Assembly (NCBI GenBank): GCA_030041385.1 | Contig: JASHNY010000242.1 | Span: forward strand, 1 to 32,098 | Reading direction: 5' to 3' | Source: Alphaproteobacteria bacterium | Lineage (GTDB): Bacteria; Pseudomonadota; Alphaproteobacteria; ATCC43930; CGMCC-115725 | Length of the DNA: 32,098 nucleotides | Shown here: piece by piece, positions 8,091 to 15,947 of the stretch | Position numbering within the stretch: position 1 is the stretch's first letter | How the letters are laid out: the number at the start of each line of letters is the position of its first letter | The notes under the pieces: generated by a model | Told to the model about the DNA's origin: nothing | The model's input: only the letters and a program-made list of their open reading frames with translations | Databases searched by the model: none | Translations under genes and position numbers: made by a program

Positions 8091-9635
8091 ATGAACCCGG
8101 CCAAGTTCCTTGCCCTGCAGGTGCGGCCAATCAGGCGGCTGCGCCGCGACCGGGATTTGCTGCTCCAGGAAAACGAGGCATTGCGGCGGGAGTTGGCCGA
8201 AATGGTCGCTGAGCGCGACAGTTTGCGGTTTGCGGCGCCGCCAATCGCGGCGCCCGAGCCGTTACCTGCGACGCCGGAGCCCCCAACCGCGGCGCCCGAG
8301 CCGAACGAATGTCCCTCCGTTCAGCCAATAGCACCGCTCGATCCGTACAGCATCCCAATATTTGTCCTCAGTTTTAATAACCTGTCGTATCTCAGGCGGC
8401 AAATCCGTTGGCTAACGGAACACCGCTACGGCAATATTATTATCATAGACAATCAATCGACCTACGATCCGCTTCTTCGGTATTTTACCGAAATCGAAAA
8501 CCAGGTCCGAATTATCAGACTGGAAAAGAATCACGGAAACTTAGCGCTTTGGGAAGCGAACATCTTGGAAAGACTTAATGTTGATACGCCGTTCGTCTAC
8601 ACCGATCCGGATGTTTTGCCCGACGATGCGTGCCCGGGAGACCTCGTCGCCCATCTCCTCGCCGTGTTGAACCAGCATCCGGATGTTCGGAAAGTCGGAC
8701 CGGCGTTGCGGATCGACGATCTGCCCGATCATTACGCACACAAGGAAGCCGTGCGGATATGGGAAAGCCAGTTCTGGCGACAGCCGGTCGCAAGGGGGCT
8801 GTTTGCGGCAGGCATCGACACGACCTTCGCCCTTTATCGGCCGCGTTCGCCGTTCGTCATGCCGTCCTTGCGCACGGGCTGGCCGTATGTTGCCCGGCAT
8901 TTGCCATGGTATGCGGATTTGACCCGGCGCACGGAGGAGGATGAGTTTTATGCCTCAGTTGCGACCGGCACGCACTGGACGCGCGATTCCCTGCCCGACC
9001 GGTTGGATCGCGAGGTCAGCCAACGAAGCGACCAAGGCCCAAGGCTGCTGCACCTCGGCTGCGGCCACGAATTGCTTCCGGGCTGGATCAACCTCGATAT
9101 CGAGAGCGATCTGGGCGCGGATATCGTGTTCGACTTGAACCGGTGCGCAGCGCAAAAGCTGCCGCTGCCCGACGACAGCATCGACGGCTTCTTCATGTGC
9201 CATGTGTTCGAACACATCGACGACACGCTGTCGATGATGGAGGAATTGCATCGCGTCGCAAAACCGGGGGCGAAGTTCGTGATCCGGGTGCCGCACGGCG
9301 CCTCGGACGATGCGGTGGAAGACCCGACGCACAGGCGCCCGTGCTATCCCAACAGCTTCGTGTATTTCGCGCAGCCGGCTTATTCCCGCGCCGATTACGG
9401 CTATCGCGGCGACTGGCACATCGAGCAGGTCAAACTTGTCGTCGATCGCGGTCTGCTCGACGGCAACGATGAGGCCGCTGTGATGGAGCGGATCAGGACG
9501 CAGCGAAACCTGGTCGCAGAGATGATCGTTCACCTCTCGGCGGTAAAGCCGGTGCGGGAACGGCGGCTCGAATTGCTGCAGTGGCCGACGCCAAGGCTCA
9601 CCGCCTCGCCGCTGGACCAGGACGCGGTGTTTTAG
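8091..9635 (+). CDS. Coiled-coil / GT-A glycosyltransferase / SAM methyltransferase fusion
   Basis: A 514-residue protein with four regions. Residues 15-46 are charged and leucine-rich, a likely short coiled coil. Residues 48-84 are a Pro/Ala/Glu-rich linker. Residues 86-290 look like a GT-A transferase: [18 protein letters not shown], then IIIIDNQST and the metal-binding TDPDV (DPDV 172-175). Residues 318-480 are a class I methyltransferase: [19 protein letters not shown] (HLGCG 321-325), then [20 protein letters not shown] and [18 protein letters not shown]. Such a protein could transfer and methylate a sugar on a surface glycan; this is inferred. Bases 8340-8600 are markedly poorer in GC than the neighbours, suggesting transfer of at least the GT part. 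There is no strong ribosome-binding site before the ATG at 8091. Confidence 0.8.
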   Translation: MNPAKFLALQVRPIRRLRRDRDLLLQENEALRRELAEMVAERDSLRFAAPPIAAPEPLPATPEPPTAAPEPNECPSVQPIAPLDPYSIPIFVLSFNNLSYLRRQIRWLTEHRYGNIIIIDNQSTYDPLLRYFTEIENQVRIIRLEKNHGNLALWEANILERLNVDTPFVYTDPDVLPDDACPGDLVAHLLAVLNQHPDVRKVGPALRIDDLPDHYAHKEAVRIWESQFWRQPVARGLFAAGIDTTFALYRPRSPFVMPSLRTGWPYVARHLPWYADLTRRTEEDEFYASVATGTHWTRDSLPDRLDREVSQRSDQGPRLLHLGCGHELLPGWINLDIESDLGADIVFDLNRCAAQKLPLPDDSIDGFFMCHVFEHIDDTLSMMEELHRVAKPGAKFVIRVPHGASDDAVEDPTHRRPCYPNSFVYFAQPAYSRADYGYRGDWHIEQVKLVVDRGLLDGNDEAAVMERIRTQRNLVAEMIVHLSAVKPVRERRLELLQWPTPRLTASPLDQDAVF

Positions 9636-9707
9636 CGACGGTTGAGAGTGTGTCCCGGGTTCCGACGCGGAGCGGCGCCGCACCCCAAGTCTTCAGGAGC
9701 GTCGGCA

Positions 9708-10700
9708 ATGGCAAAATTCCAGGCTCTCGTGCTGCACGAAGAGGGCGGCAAGGTCTCGCCGCGGATCGAGACGATCGACGAAGCCGAATTGCCCGCGGGC
9801 GAGGTGACCGTCGCGGTCGAGTATTCGACCCTCAACTACAAGGACGGGATGATCCTGCAAGGGATCGGCCGGCTGGTGCGCCAATACCCGCACGTGCCCG
9901 GCATCGATTTCGCCGGCACCGTGGCTCATTCGGAATCGCCCAGGTTCAAGCCCGGCGACAAGGTGGTCCTGACCGGCTGGCGGGTCGGCGAGCTGCAATG
10001 GGGCGGCTATGCCGAGCGGGCCCGGGTCAAGGCCGACTACCTGGTGCCGTTGCCGCCGGGGTTGACGACGCGGCAGGCGATGGCGATCGGCACGGCCGGG
10101 TTCACCGCGATGCTGGCGGTGATCGCCCTGGAAGACCACCGCCTCGTGCCCGGGGCCGGCGATGTGCTGGTGACCGGCGCTGCCGGCGGCGTCGGCAGCG
10201 TCGCCGTCGCCCTGCTGGCGAAGCTCGGCCATCGCGTCGTCGCCTCGACCGGCCGGGCGTCGCTGAAGGATTATCTCGAAGGGCTCGGCGCCGCCGAACT
10301 GATCGACCGCGCCGCGCTGTCCGAAAAACCGACCCGCCCGCTCGACCGCGAGCGCTGGGCCGGCGCCGTCGATGCGGTCGGCGGCAACACGCTGGCGACC
10401 GTGCTGACCCAGCTCAAGTACAAGGCCAGCGTCGCCGCCTGCGGCCTCGCCGGCGGCAGCGACCTGCCGGCGAGCGTGATCCCGTTCCTGTTGCGCGGGG
10501 TCAATCTGCTGGGGATCGATTCGGTGATGTGCCCTTACGCCGAACGGGCCGAGGCATGGCGCCGGCTCGCCATCGACCTGCCGCAGGACAGGCTGGAACG
10601 GATCATCGACGAGGTGCCGCTGTCCGCGGTTGCCGGGCGGGCGCCGCAGATCCTCGGCGGCGCCGTGCGCGGCCGCACGGTGATCAAGATCGGTGGCTGA
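9708..10700 (+). CDS. acuI: Zinc-free alcohol dehydrogenase family, AcuI/YhdH-type acrylyl-CoA reductase
   Basis: A 330-residue medium-chain reductase. EYSTLNYKDGMILQG near residue 40 and the glycine-rich NADPH-binding GAAGGVGSVAVALLAKLG near residues 154-172 are typical of the YhdH/AcuI branch, which lacks the zinc-binding residues of classical alcohol dehydrogenases. AcuI reduces acryloyl-CoA to propionyl-CoA with NADPH and is common in alphaproteobacteria using the 3-hydroxypropionate route or degrading DMSP. Which substrate applies here is not visible. The start is the ATG at 9708, preceded by CAGGAGCG at 9694-9701; an upstream in-frame start is less likely because homology begins at MAKFQALV. 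Confidence 0.85.
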   Translation: MAKFQALVLHEEGGKVSPRIETIDEAELPAGEVTVAVEYSTLNYKDGMILQGIGRLVRQYPHVPGIDFAGTVAHSESPRFKPGDKVVLTGWRVGELQWGGYAERARVKADYLVPLPPGLTTRQAMAIGTAGFTAMLAVIALEDHRLVPGAGDVLVTGAAGGVGSVAVALLAKLGHRVVASTGRASLKDYLEGLGAAELIDRAALSEKPTRPLDRERWAGAVDAVGGNTLATVLTQLKYKASVAACGLAGGSDLPASVIPFLLRGVNLLGIDSVMCPYAERAEAWRRLAIDLPQDRLERIIDEVPLSAVAGRAPQILGGAVRGRTVIKIGG

Positions 10701-10830
10701 TTGTGCCCGGGCGAGCCGGCCGCTAAACCCGCACTCAGCCGGCGCGGCAGGATAGGCTCGGCGGCTGTTCGCCGCGTTCCAACGCTTTAGAAATCGGGCA
10801 AAATGCGCCGCCCGCATAGGAGCCAGAGCG

Positions 10831-12633
10831 ATGGCCGATCTCGATCCGATCCCCTACCCCGATGCGAAACTGCGCGCGATCCTCGAACGGGTGCGCACGA
10901 TCGCGATGGTCGGCGCCTCGACCAACTGGAACCGGCCCTCGTACTTCGTGATGAAGTATCTGCAAGGGAAAGGCTACCGGGTGATCCCGGTCAACCCGAC
11001 CGCGGCCGGCCAGACCCTGCTCGGCGAAAAGGTCTACGCCAGCCTCAAGGACATCCCCGACAAGGTCGACATGGTCGACGTGTTCCGCCCGGCGAGCGAG
11101 GCCACGGCGATCGTCGATCAGGCGATCCAAATCAAGGCGCCGGTGGTGTGGCTGCAGCTCGGCTTGCGCAACGACGAGGCCGCCGCCAAGGCCGAGGCCG
11201 CCGGCATCGAGATGATCATGAACCGCTGCCCGAAGATCGAGTTCGGGCGATTGGGCGGCGAATTGTCGTGGAGCGGGGTCAACAGCGGCATCATCCACAA
11301 CCGCGCGCCGCAGGCGCCGCGCCCGCGCCGGCCGAAAGCCGCCGCCTCGCCGTCGCATAATTTGACCTATGGCTTCGACACCCGCGCGATCCATGCCGGC
11401 GCCGCGCCCGACCCGACCACCGGCGCGCGCTCGACCCCGATCTACCAGACGACGGCCTATGTTTTCGACGACGTGGACCACGCCGCCTCGCTCTTCAACC
11501 TGCATAATTTCGGCTACATCTATTCGCGCCTCACCAACCCGACCGTCGCCGTGCTTGAGGAGCGCGTCGCCAACCTCGAAGGCGGCCGCGCCGCGGTCGC
11601 CTGCGCCTCGGGCCATGCGGCGCAGTTCCTGACCTTTTTCACGCTGTTGAGCGCCGGCGACTCGTTCATGGCCTCGCGCAACCTCTATGGCGGGTCGCTG
11701 ACCCAGTTCGGCCTCAGCTTCAAGAAGCTCGGCTGGCATTGCGATTTCGTCGATCCGACCGACCCCGAAAACTTCCGCCGCGCGCTGAAGCCCGAGCACA
11801 AGGCGATCTTTCTCGAAAACCTCGCCAACCCCGGCGGCATCATCGTCGATATCGAGCGGGTCGCCGGGATCGCCCACGCGGCCGGCATTCCGCTGATCGT
11901 CGACAACACCTTGGCGACGCCTTATCTGTGCCGGCCGTTTGAATGGGGCGCCGACATCGTCTGCCATTCGACGACCAAGTTCCTTTCGGGCCACGGCGCG
12001 GCCTTGGGCGGGATCATCGTCGAAAGCGGGCGGTTCGACTATTCGGCCGGCAACAAATTCCCGTCGTTGACCGACCCTGAACCGGCCTATCACGGCCTCA
12101 AATTCTTCGAGAATTTCGGCGATTTCGCGTTCACGATGAAGGCCCGCGCAGTGGCGCTCAGGGATTTCGGCCCGGCCCTGTCGCCGATGAACGCATTCCT
12201 GACGATCACCGGCATCGAAAGCCTGCACGTGCGCATGGACCGGCATGTCGAGAATTCGCAGAAGGTGGCGGAATTCCTTGCCGTGCACCCCAAGGTCGCG
12301 TGGGTCTCCTATGCCGGGCTGAAAGACAGCCCGTATTATCCGCTGGCGCAGAAATACCTGCCCAAGGGCGCCGGCGCGGTGTTCACCTTCGGGGTCAAAG
12401 GCGGCTACGATTCCGGGGTCAAACTGGTCGAAAACGTGCGGCTCTTCTCGCACCTCGCCAATATCGGCGACACCCGCAGCCTCATTCTGCACCCGGCCTC
12501 GACGACGCATCGCCAGCTCAGCGACGCGCAGCGCGAGGCCGCCGGCGCCGGCCCCGACGTGATCCGCCTGTCGGTCGGAATCGAAGCCGCCGACGACCTG
12601 ATCCGCGATTTGGACGAGGCGCTGAGGGCGTAG
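10831..12633 (+). CDS. metY: Fusion of CoA-binding domain and O-acetylhomoserine sulfhydrylase
   Basis: One uninterrupted 600-codon frame carries two proteins that are usually separate. Residues 1-157 form a YccU-like CoA-binding (Rossmann) domain: TIAMVGASTNWNRPSYFVMK (23-42), GYRVIPVNP (48-56) and VVWLQLGLRNDEA. A Pro/Arg/Ala-rich linker spans about 158-176. Residues 177-600 are a full PLP-dependent Cys/Met-metabolism enzyme of the MetY type: YGFDTRAIHAG, STPIYQTTAYVF, LPLIVDNTL-like IPLIVDNTLATPY and CHSTTKFLSGHG with the PLP lysine K383. MetY converts O-acetylhomoserine plus sulfide to homocysteine. RBS TAGGAG at 10817-10822 precedes the ATG, and none precedes the MetY part, so the fusion seems real. 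The role of the CoA-binding part is unknown; sensing acetyl-CoA is a possibility only. Confidence 0.9.
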   Translation: MADLDPIPYPDAKLRAILERVRTIAMVGASTNWNRPSYFVMKYLQGKGYRVIPVNPTAAGQTLLGEKVYASLKDIPDKVDMVDVFRPASEATAIVDQAIQIKAPVVWLQLGLRNDEAAAKAEAAGIEMIMNRCPKIEFGRLGGELSWSGVNSGIIHNRAPQAPRPRRPKAAASPSHNLTYGFDTRAIHAGAAPDPTTGARSTPIYQTTAYVFDDVDHAASLFNLHNFGYIYSRLTNPTVAVLEERVANLEGGRAAVACASGHAAQFLTFFTLLSAGDSFMASRNLYGGSLTQFGLSFKKLGWHCDFVDPTDPENFRRALKPEHKAIFLENLANPGGIIVDIERVAGIAHAAGIPLIVDNTLATPYLCRPFEWGADIVCHSTTKFLSGHGAALGGIIVESGRFDYSAGNKFPSLTDPEPAYHGLKFFENFGDFAFTMKARAVALRDFGPALSPMNAFLTITGIESLHVRMDRHVENSQKVAEFLAVHPKVAWVSYAGLKDSPYYPLAQKYLPKGAGAVFTFGVKGGYDSGVKLVENVRLFSHLANIGDTRSLILHPASTTHRQLSDAQREAAGAGPDVIRLSVGIEAADDLIRDLDEALRA

Positions 12634-12670
12634 GCGCGCCAGGCCGCCCATAATACTCCCCCAATCCTGC

Positions 12671-12693
12671 TTGGCCGGGCTTGTCCCGGCCGA
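12671..12693. terminator. GC-rich hairpin after metY, possible terminator or palindromic repeat
   Basis: GGCCGGG at 12673-12679 pairs perfectly with CCCGGCC at 12685-12691 around a five-base loop, and the flanking bases extend the stem by a wobble and one further pair. It lies 37 bases past the metY-fusion stop. There is no run of T after it on either strand, so it may be a short intergenic palindrome of the 'GGGCTTGTCCC' type common in alphaproteobacteria rather than an intrinsic terminator. Confidence 0.4.
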
Positions 12694-12728
12694 GGGGACT
12701 GGGGGAACTCCTATTCGCAGATGCCGTG

Positions 12729-12756
12729 TTGCCGCTGTTCCTCCGCGTGCTACGGT
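12729..12756 (+). promoter_or_regulatory. Weak candidate promoter before the CMD-family gene
   Basis: TTGCCG at 12729-12734 and TACGGT at 12751-12756 are 16 bases apart, placing a start site about 35 bases before the ATG at 12798. The match is modest in a GC-rich background and is offered only as a candidate. Confidence 0.25.
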
Positions 12757-12797
12757 GCCCGGGATCGTTCATTCCCCACCCAAGACCGGAGGAAATC

Positions 12798-13121
12798 ATG
12801 GCCCAGTCGCAGCCCACATCCGCGCGCGAAGCCGTTCGCCACATCGTCCCCGACCTGATCAAGTACAGCGAGAACGTGCTGTTCGGGGAGGTGTGGGAGC
12901 GTCCCGGCCTGTCGAAGCGCGACCGCAGCCTGATCGTCGTCGCCACCTTGATCGCGCTCGGCCGCGAGAAGCAGCTGGTCGGCCATCTCGAACGGGCGCT
13001 CAACAACGGCGTGACCAAGAACGAGATCAGCGAAATCATCACCCATCTCGCCTTCTATGCCGGCTGGCCGGCGGCGATGACCGCGGCGCTCGTCGCCAAG
13101 GACGTGTTCGAGAAGCATTGA
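12798..13121 (+). CDS. Carboxymuconolactone decarboxylase family protein
   Basis: A 107-residue all-helical protein. Its core, LSKRDRSLIVVATLIALGRE followed by LVGHLERALNNGVTKNEISE and ITHLAFYAGWPAAMTAA, is the CMD/AhpD-like fold signature seen in 4-carboxymuconolactone decarboxylases (PcaC). The protein has no cysteine at all, so it lacks the CxxC of AhpD peroxidases and is unlikely to be a thiol peroxidase. Family members of this size include the beta-ketoadipate pathway enzyme and many uncharacterised proteins; no other pca gene is nearby, so the substrate is open. The ATG at 12798 follows a strong GGAGGAAA at 12788-12795. An in-frame upstream extension would be poorly conserved and lies across the hairpin, so it was not used. 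Confidence 0.8.
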   Translation: MAQSQPTSAREAVRHIVPDLIKYSENVLFGEVWERPGLSKRDRSLIVVATLIALGREKQLVGHLERALNNGVTKNEISEIITHLAFYAGWPAAMTAALVAKDVFEKH

Positions 13122-13133
13122 CGCCGGCTCGAC

Positions 13134-13227
13134 AACCCTCACCCGTCCCACGCCTTCGGCGCGGGCCCCCTTCCCCTCTCCCGCCGTGCGGGAGAGGGTG
13201 GATCGCGAAGCGAGACGGGTGAGGGTT
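13134..13227. repeat. Palindromic intergenic element A (cloverleaf-capable)
   Basis: A 94-base element closed by a perfect 14-base inverted repeat (13134-13147 and 13214-13227). Inside are three further hairpins. The first is CGCC-TTC-GGCG (13151-13161). The second is a perfect 11-base stem with a three-base loop (13174-13184 with 13188-13198, arm CCCTCTCCCGC). The third is TCGC-GAA-GCGA (13203-13213). Drawn as RNA or as single-stranded DNA, the element makes a four-way cloverleaf. The sequence type is familiar from REP/MITE-like intergenic repeats of alphaproteobacteria, where copies sit between genes. Here it fills most of the gap between the CMD gene and the dehydrogenase gene, and ends 30 bases before the next ATG. 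Confidence 0.8.
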
Positions 13228-13257
13228 TAGGCGCACGCTTGATCCAAGGAGACGGAC

Positions 13258-14193
13258 ATGAAGGTCGGATTTATCGGGCTCGGCACGATGGGTGCCAGCA
13301 TGGCGGCAAATTTGCAGAAGGCGGGGTACGAGCTGGTCGTCCACGACATCCGTCGGGCGGCGGCCGAGCGGCACCTCGCCGCCGGCGCGGTGTGGGCCGA
13401 CAGCCCGAAATCGCTCGCCGAGCAGGTCGAGGTCATCTTCACCTCGCTCCCCGGACCGCCCGAGGTCAGGGCGGTCGCGCTCGGGCCCAACGGGCTCTTG
13501 GCCGGGATGAAGCCCGATACCGCCTATTTCGACCTGTCGACCAACTCGCCGACGCTGGTGCGCGAGATCAACGCGAAGTTTGCCGAAAAGAACGTCTACA
13601 TGCTCGACGCGCCGGTCAGCGGCGGGCCGAAAGGCGCCGCCTCGGGCCGCCTCGCGTTGTGGATCGGCGGCGACGAGCAGATTTTCAACCGGCACAAGAA
13701 GGTGCTCGACGCGATCGGCGACGCCGCCCGCTATATCGGGCCGATCGGCGCCGGCTCGGTGGCGAAACTGGTGCACAACTGCGCCGGCTATGCGATCCAG
13801 ACCTGCCTCGCCGAAGTGTTCACGATGGGGGTCAAGGCCGGGGTCGAGCCGCTCGCCTTGTGGGAGGCGGTGCGCCAGGGCGCCGGCGGGCGGCGCCGCA
13901 CCTTCGACGCGCTCGCCGACCATTTCCTCATAGACAGCTACGACCCGCCCGATTTCGCATTGCGCCTCGCGCACAAGGACGTGACCCTCGCCACCGAATT
14001 GGCGCGCGAATTGAAGGTGCCGATGCCGATGGCCAACCTTGCCCATGGCGAGTTGACGGCGGCGCTGAACCGCGGCTGGGAAACCCGCGACTCGCGGGTT
14101 GCCATGCAGCTCCAGAAGGAGCGTGCCGGCGTCACGATCAAGGTCGATCCCGCGGGCATCAAGGCCGTGCTCGAACGCGACACCAAGGCTTGA
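13258..14193 (+). CDS. 3-Hydroxyisobutyrate dehydrogenase-family (beta-hydroxyacid) oxidoreductase
   Basis: A 311-residue NAD(P)-dependent beta-hydroxyacid dehydrogenase. The Rossmann motif GLGTMG is at residues 7-12 of MKVGFIGLGTMGASMAANL. DAPVSGGPKGAASG (117-130) is the substrate-binding loop, and GAGSVAKLVHN places the catalytic lysine at K170. The C-terminal helical domain has LAHKDVTLA. Members act on 3-hydroxyisobutyrate, tartronate semialdehyde, glyoxylate/succinic semialdehyde or similar acids; the exact substrate is not decided by these motifs. CAAGGAGACGG directly before the ATG at 13258 is a good ribosome-binding site. Confidence 0.88.
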   Translation: MKVGFIGLGTMGASMAANLQKAGYELVVHDIRRAAAERHLAAGAVWADSPKSLAEQVEVIFTSLPGPPEVRAVALGPNGLLAGMKPDTAYFDLSTNSPTLVREINAKFAEKNVYMLDAPVSGGPKGAASGRLALWIGGDEQIFNRHKKVLDAIGDAARYIGPIGAGSVAKLVHNCAGYAIQTCLAEVFTMGVKAGVEPLALWEAVRQGAGGRRRTFDALADHFLIDSYDPPDFALRLAHKDVTLATELARELKVPMPMANLAHGELTAALNRGWETRDSRVAMQLQKERAGVTIKVDPAGIKAVLERDTKA

Positions 14194-14225
14194 TCCCGCG
14201 CCGGTCGCCGCGGTTTGTGCTGGCG

Positions 14226-14293
14226 AACCCGCCCGTTTCGGATATCTTGGCCCGCGTCGCGCGCTGGCCGGCGCGATATCGGGCGGGCGGGTT
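14226..14293. repeat. Nested inverted repeat upstream of the TonB operon
   Basis: AACCCGCCCG at 14226-14235 is the exact reverse complement of CGGGCGGGTT at 14284-14293. Inside, the palindrome GATATC occurs symmetrically at 14241-14246 and 14275-14280. The element lies between the dehydrogenase stop and the first gene of the ExbB-ExbD-TonB operon. It could be an operator, a terminator of the upstream gene, or a repeat. No T-run follows it and I see no clear Fur-box match. Confidence 0.45.
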
Positions 14294-14315
14294 TCCGGAA
14301 GTGCCGCTGATCCAG

Positions 14316-14822
14316 ATGCAGCCTGGGCGACCAGGGCTTGGTTCCATCGCTATACGGCGCGGTCGCCGCCGGGTTGTCGCTGCTGCGGCCCTGGTCGCCG
14401 GCTTTCTGGGTGCGTCGGCGGCGCCGGCAATCGCGGCGGCGCCGCCGCCGGCAACCCCACCGGCGGCGGTGCCGGCATCGATCACTATCCAGCTCAACCG
14501 GCTCGACGATCACGGGCAAAGCTGCCGCGCGTCGTTCGTCATCACCAACCCGGGGCACGACGCGTTCACCGGGTTCACGCTCGACCTGGTGATCTTCGAC
14601 CGCAACGGCACGATCGAGCGGCGCATCGCTGCCGATATCGCACCGCTGCGGGAGGACAAGACCAGCGTCAAGGTCTTCGACATTCCGCAGACCTCGTGCG
14701 CCTCGATCGGCAGCATCCTGATCAACGATGTGCTCGAATGCCGCGAGGGCAATGCCGCGGTGCCCGATTGTGTCGGCCGCGTCACGGCGACATCGAAGCT
14801 CCCGGTGAAGCTGTCGAAATAA
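14316..14822 (+). CDS. Exported four-cysteine protein of unknown function
   Basis: A 168-residue protein that I do not recognise by family. A basic n-region (RRGRRR, 14-19) and a hydrophobic core (20-38) ending in APAIA-AAPPP form a likely signal peptide cleaved near residue 40. A short Pro/Ala linker follows. The mature domain begins near SITIQLNRLDDHGQSC and alternates hydrophobic strands, suggesting a beta-sandwich. Four cysteines (C70, C128, C142, C152) could form two disulfides in the periplasm. The gene ends 15 bases before exbB and is probably cotranscribed with exbB-exbD-tonB, which suggests an accessory role in that machine. The start is uncertain: a GTG at 14301 is also in frame and the ribosome-binding site is weak for both. 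Confidence 0.75.
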   Translation: MQPGRPGLGSIAIRRGRRRVVAAAALVAGFLGASAAPAIAAAPPPATPPAAVPASITIQLNRLDDHGQSCRASFVITNPGHDAFTGFTLDLVIFDRNGTIERRIAADIAPLREDKTSVKVFDIPQTSCASIGSILINDVLECREGNAAVPDCVGRVTATSKLPVKLSK

Positions 14823-14837
14823 CGAGGGTCGGAAGAG

Positions 14838-15506
14838 GTGAACGAGGCCGCGTCGTCCCTGTCGATCGTCACCCTGTTCCTCAACGCCGATCCTGTCGTC
14901 AAGGGCGTGATGATCCTGCTGTTCGCCGCCTCGGTGTGGAGCTGGGCGGTCATTATCGATAAATTGCTGCACCTGGGCGCCGCCGCCCGCCTCGCGCGCG
15001 GCTGCGAGGAGCGTGCCGCTGCGGCCCGCGACGCGCGCGATTTGGCGCCGCCCGGCGAGGATGCCGCGGCGCACATGGTGCAGGCTGTCCTCGCCGCCGG
15101 GATCGACGAATGCGCCCGCGGCGTACCCGGCGAGTTGGAAAGCCTCAACGAGCGCCGCGAGCGCATCGAACGGGCGATGCGGCTGGCGCTCAACGGCGAA
15201 TTGCGCCGGCTTGAGCAGCGCCTGCCGTTTCTCGCCACGCTCGGCTCGGCGGCGCCGTTTATCGGGCTGTTCGGCACGGTGTGGGGGATCATGCACAGCT
15301 TTGCCGCGATCGCCGCCGCCAACAACACCAGCCTCGCCGTGGTGGCCCCCGGCATTGCCGAGGCGCTGTTCGCCACCGCGATGGGGCTGGTCGCGGCGAT
15401 CCCTGCCGTTGTCGCCTACAACAAATTCACCGTCGAGATCGGCCGCTTTGCCGGGCGCATGCAGGGGCTGATCGGGCGTTCCGGCGCCCTGTTGTGCCGA
15501 GCCTGA
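14838..15506 (+). CDS. exbB: MotA/TolQ/ExbB proton channel family protein
   Basis: A 222-residue inner-membrane protein with three membrane segments (about residues 21-43, 127-150 and 165-190) and a cytoplasmic loop rich in charged residues between the first two. LATLGSAAPFIGLFGTVWGI and AEALFATAMGLVAAIPAVVAYN are the family signatures of ExbB/TolQ, the pentameric part of the proton-driven motor. TolQ and ExbB cannot be told apart firmly from motifs. The next genes are exbD/tolR and a TonB-type protein, and tolA, tolB and pal are absent, so ExbB is preferred. The start is GTG at 14838, just after GGAAGAG. Confidence 0.88.
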   Translation: MNEAASSLSIVTLFLNADPVVKGVMILLFAASVWSWAVIIDKLLHLGAAARLARGCEERAAAARDARDLAPPGEDAAAHMVQAVLAAGIDECARGVPGELESLNERRERIERAMRLALNGELRRLEQRLPFLATLGSAAPFIGLFGTVWGIMHSFAAIAAANNTSLAVVAPGIAEALFATAMGLVAAIPAVVAYNKFTVEIGRFAGRMQGLIGRSGALLCRA

Positions 15507-15509
15507 GCG

Positions 15510-15947
15510 ATGGCGTTCGCGCTTCCGCCTTCCGGCGAAAGCGGCGAGGACCGCTACACGCCGCTGTCCGAGATCAACGTGACGCCGATGGTCGACGTGA
15601 TGCTGGTCTTGCTGGTGATCTTCATGGTCGCGGCGCCGCTGTTGACCGTCGGCGTGCCGCTGAACCTGCCGAAGACCAGCGCGGCGCAGGTGACCAAGCC
15701 GCAACAGCCGATCATCGTCAGCATCAACCGGGCCGGCGACACGTTCATCGGCGACGAGCGGGTGGCCGACGCCGAGCTCAAGCGCCGCCTTGCCGATCTC
15801 GCCGGCACCGATCCTAACCGCATCGTCTATGTCCGCGGCGACCGCTCGATCAGTTACGCCCAGTTGATGGATCTGCTGGGCGCCGTCAATGCCGCCGGAT
15901 TTTCCAAGGTCTCGCTGCTGGCAGAGGCGGCGACCCCGGCAAAATGA
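15510..15947 (+). CDS. exbD: ExbD/TolR family biopolymer transporter
   Basis: A 145-residue protein with a short cytoplasmic N-terminus, one membrane segment (about residues 26-46) and a periplasmic domain. The segment EINVTPMVDVMLVLLVIFMV contains the essential membrane aspartate of the family, here D29, which carries protons with ExbB. The periplasmic part PIIVSINRAGDTFIGDERV and YVRGDRSISYAQLMDLLGAV is typical ExbD/TolR. The ATG is three bases past the exbB stop. The last four bases, ATGA, overlap the start of the TonB gene, indicating translational coupling within one motor. Confidence 0.92.
   Translation: MAFALPPSGESGEDRYTPLSEINVTPMVDVMLVLLVIFMVAAPLLTVGVPLNLPKTSAAQVTKPQQPIIVSINRAGDTFIGDERVADAELKRRLADLAGTDPNRIVYVRGDRSISYAQLMDLLGAVNAAGFSKVSLLAEAATPAK

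Noticed and set aside
13134-13227. tRNA-like gene suggested by the cloverleaf shape
   Set aside because: No T-loop consensus, no plausible anticodon stem and loop sizes wrong for tRNA; the arms match REP-like palindromes.
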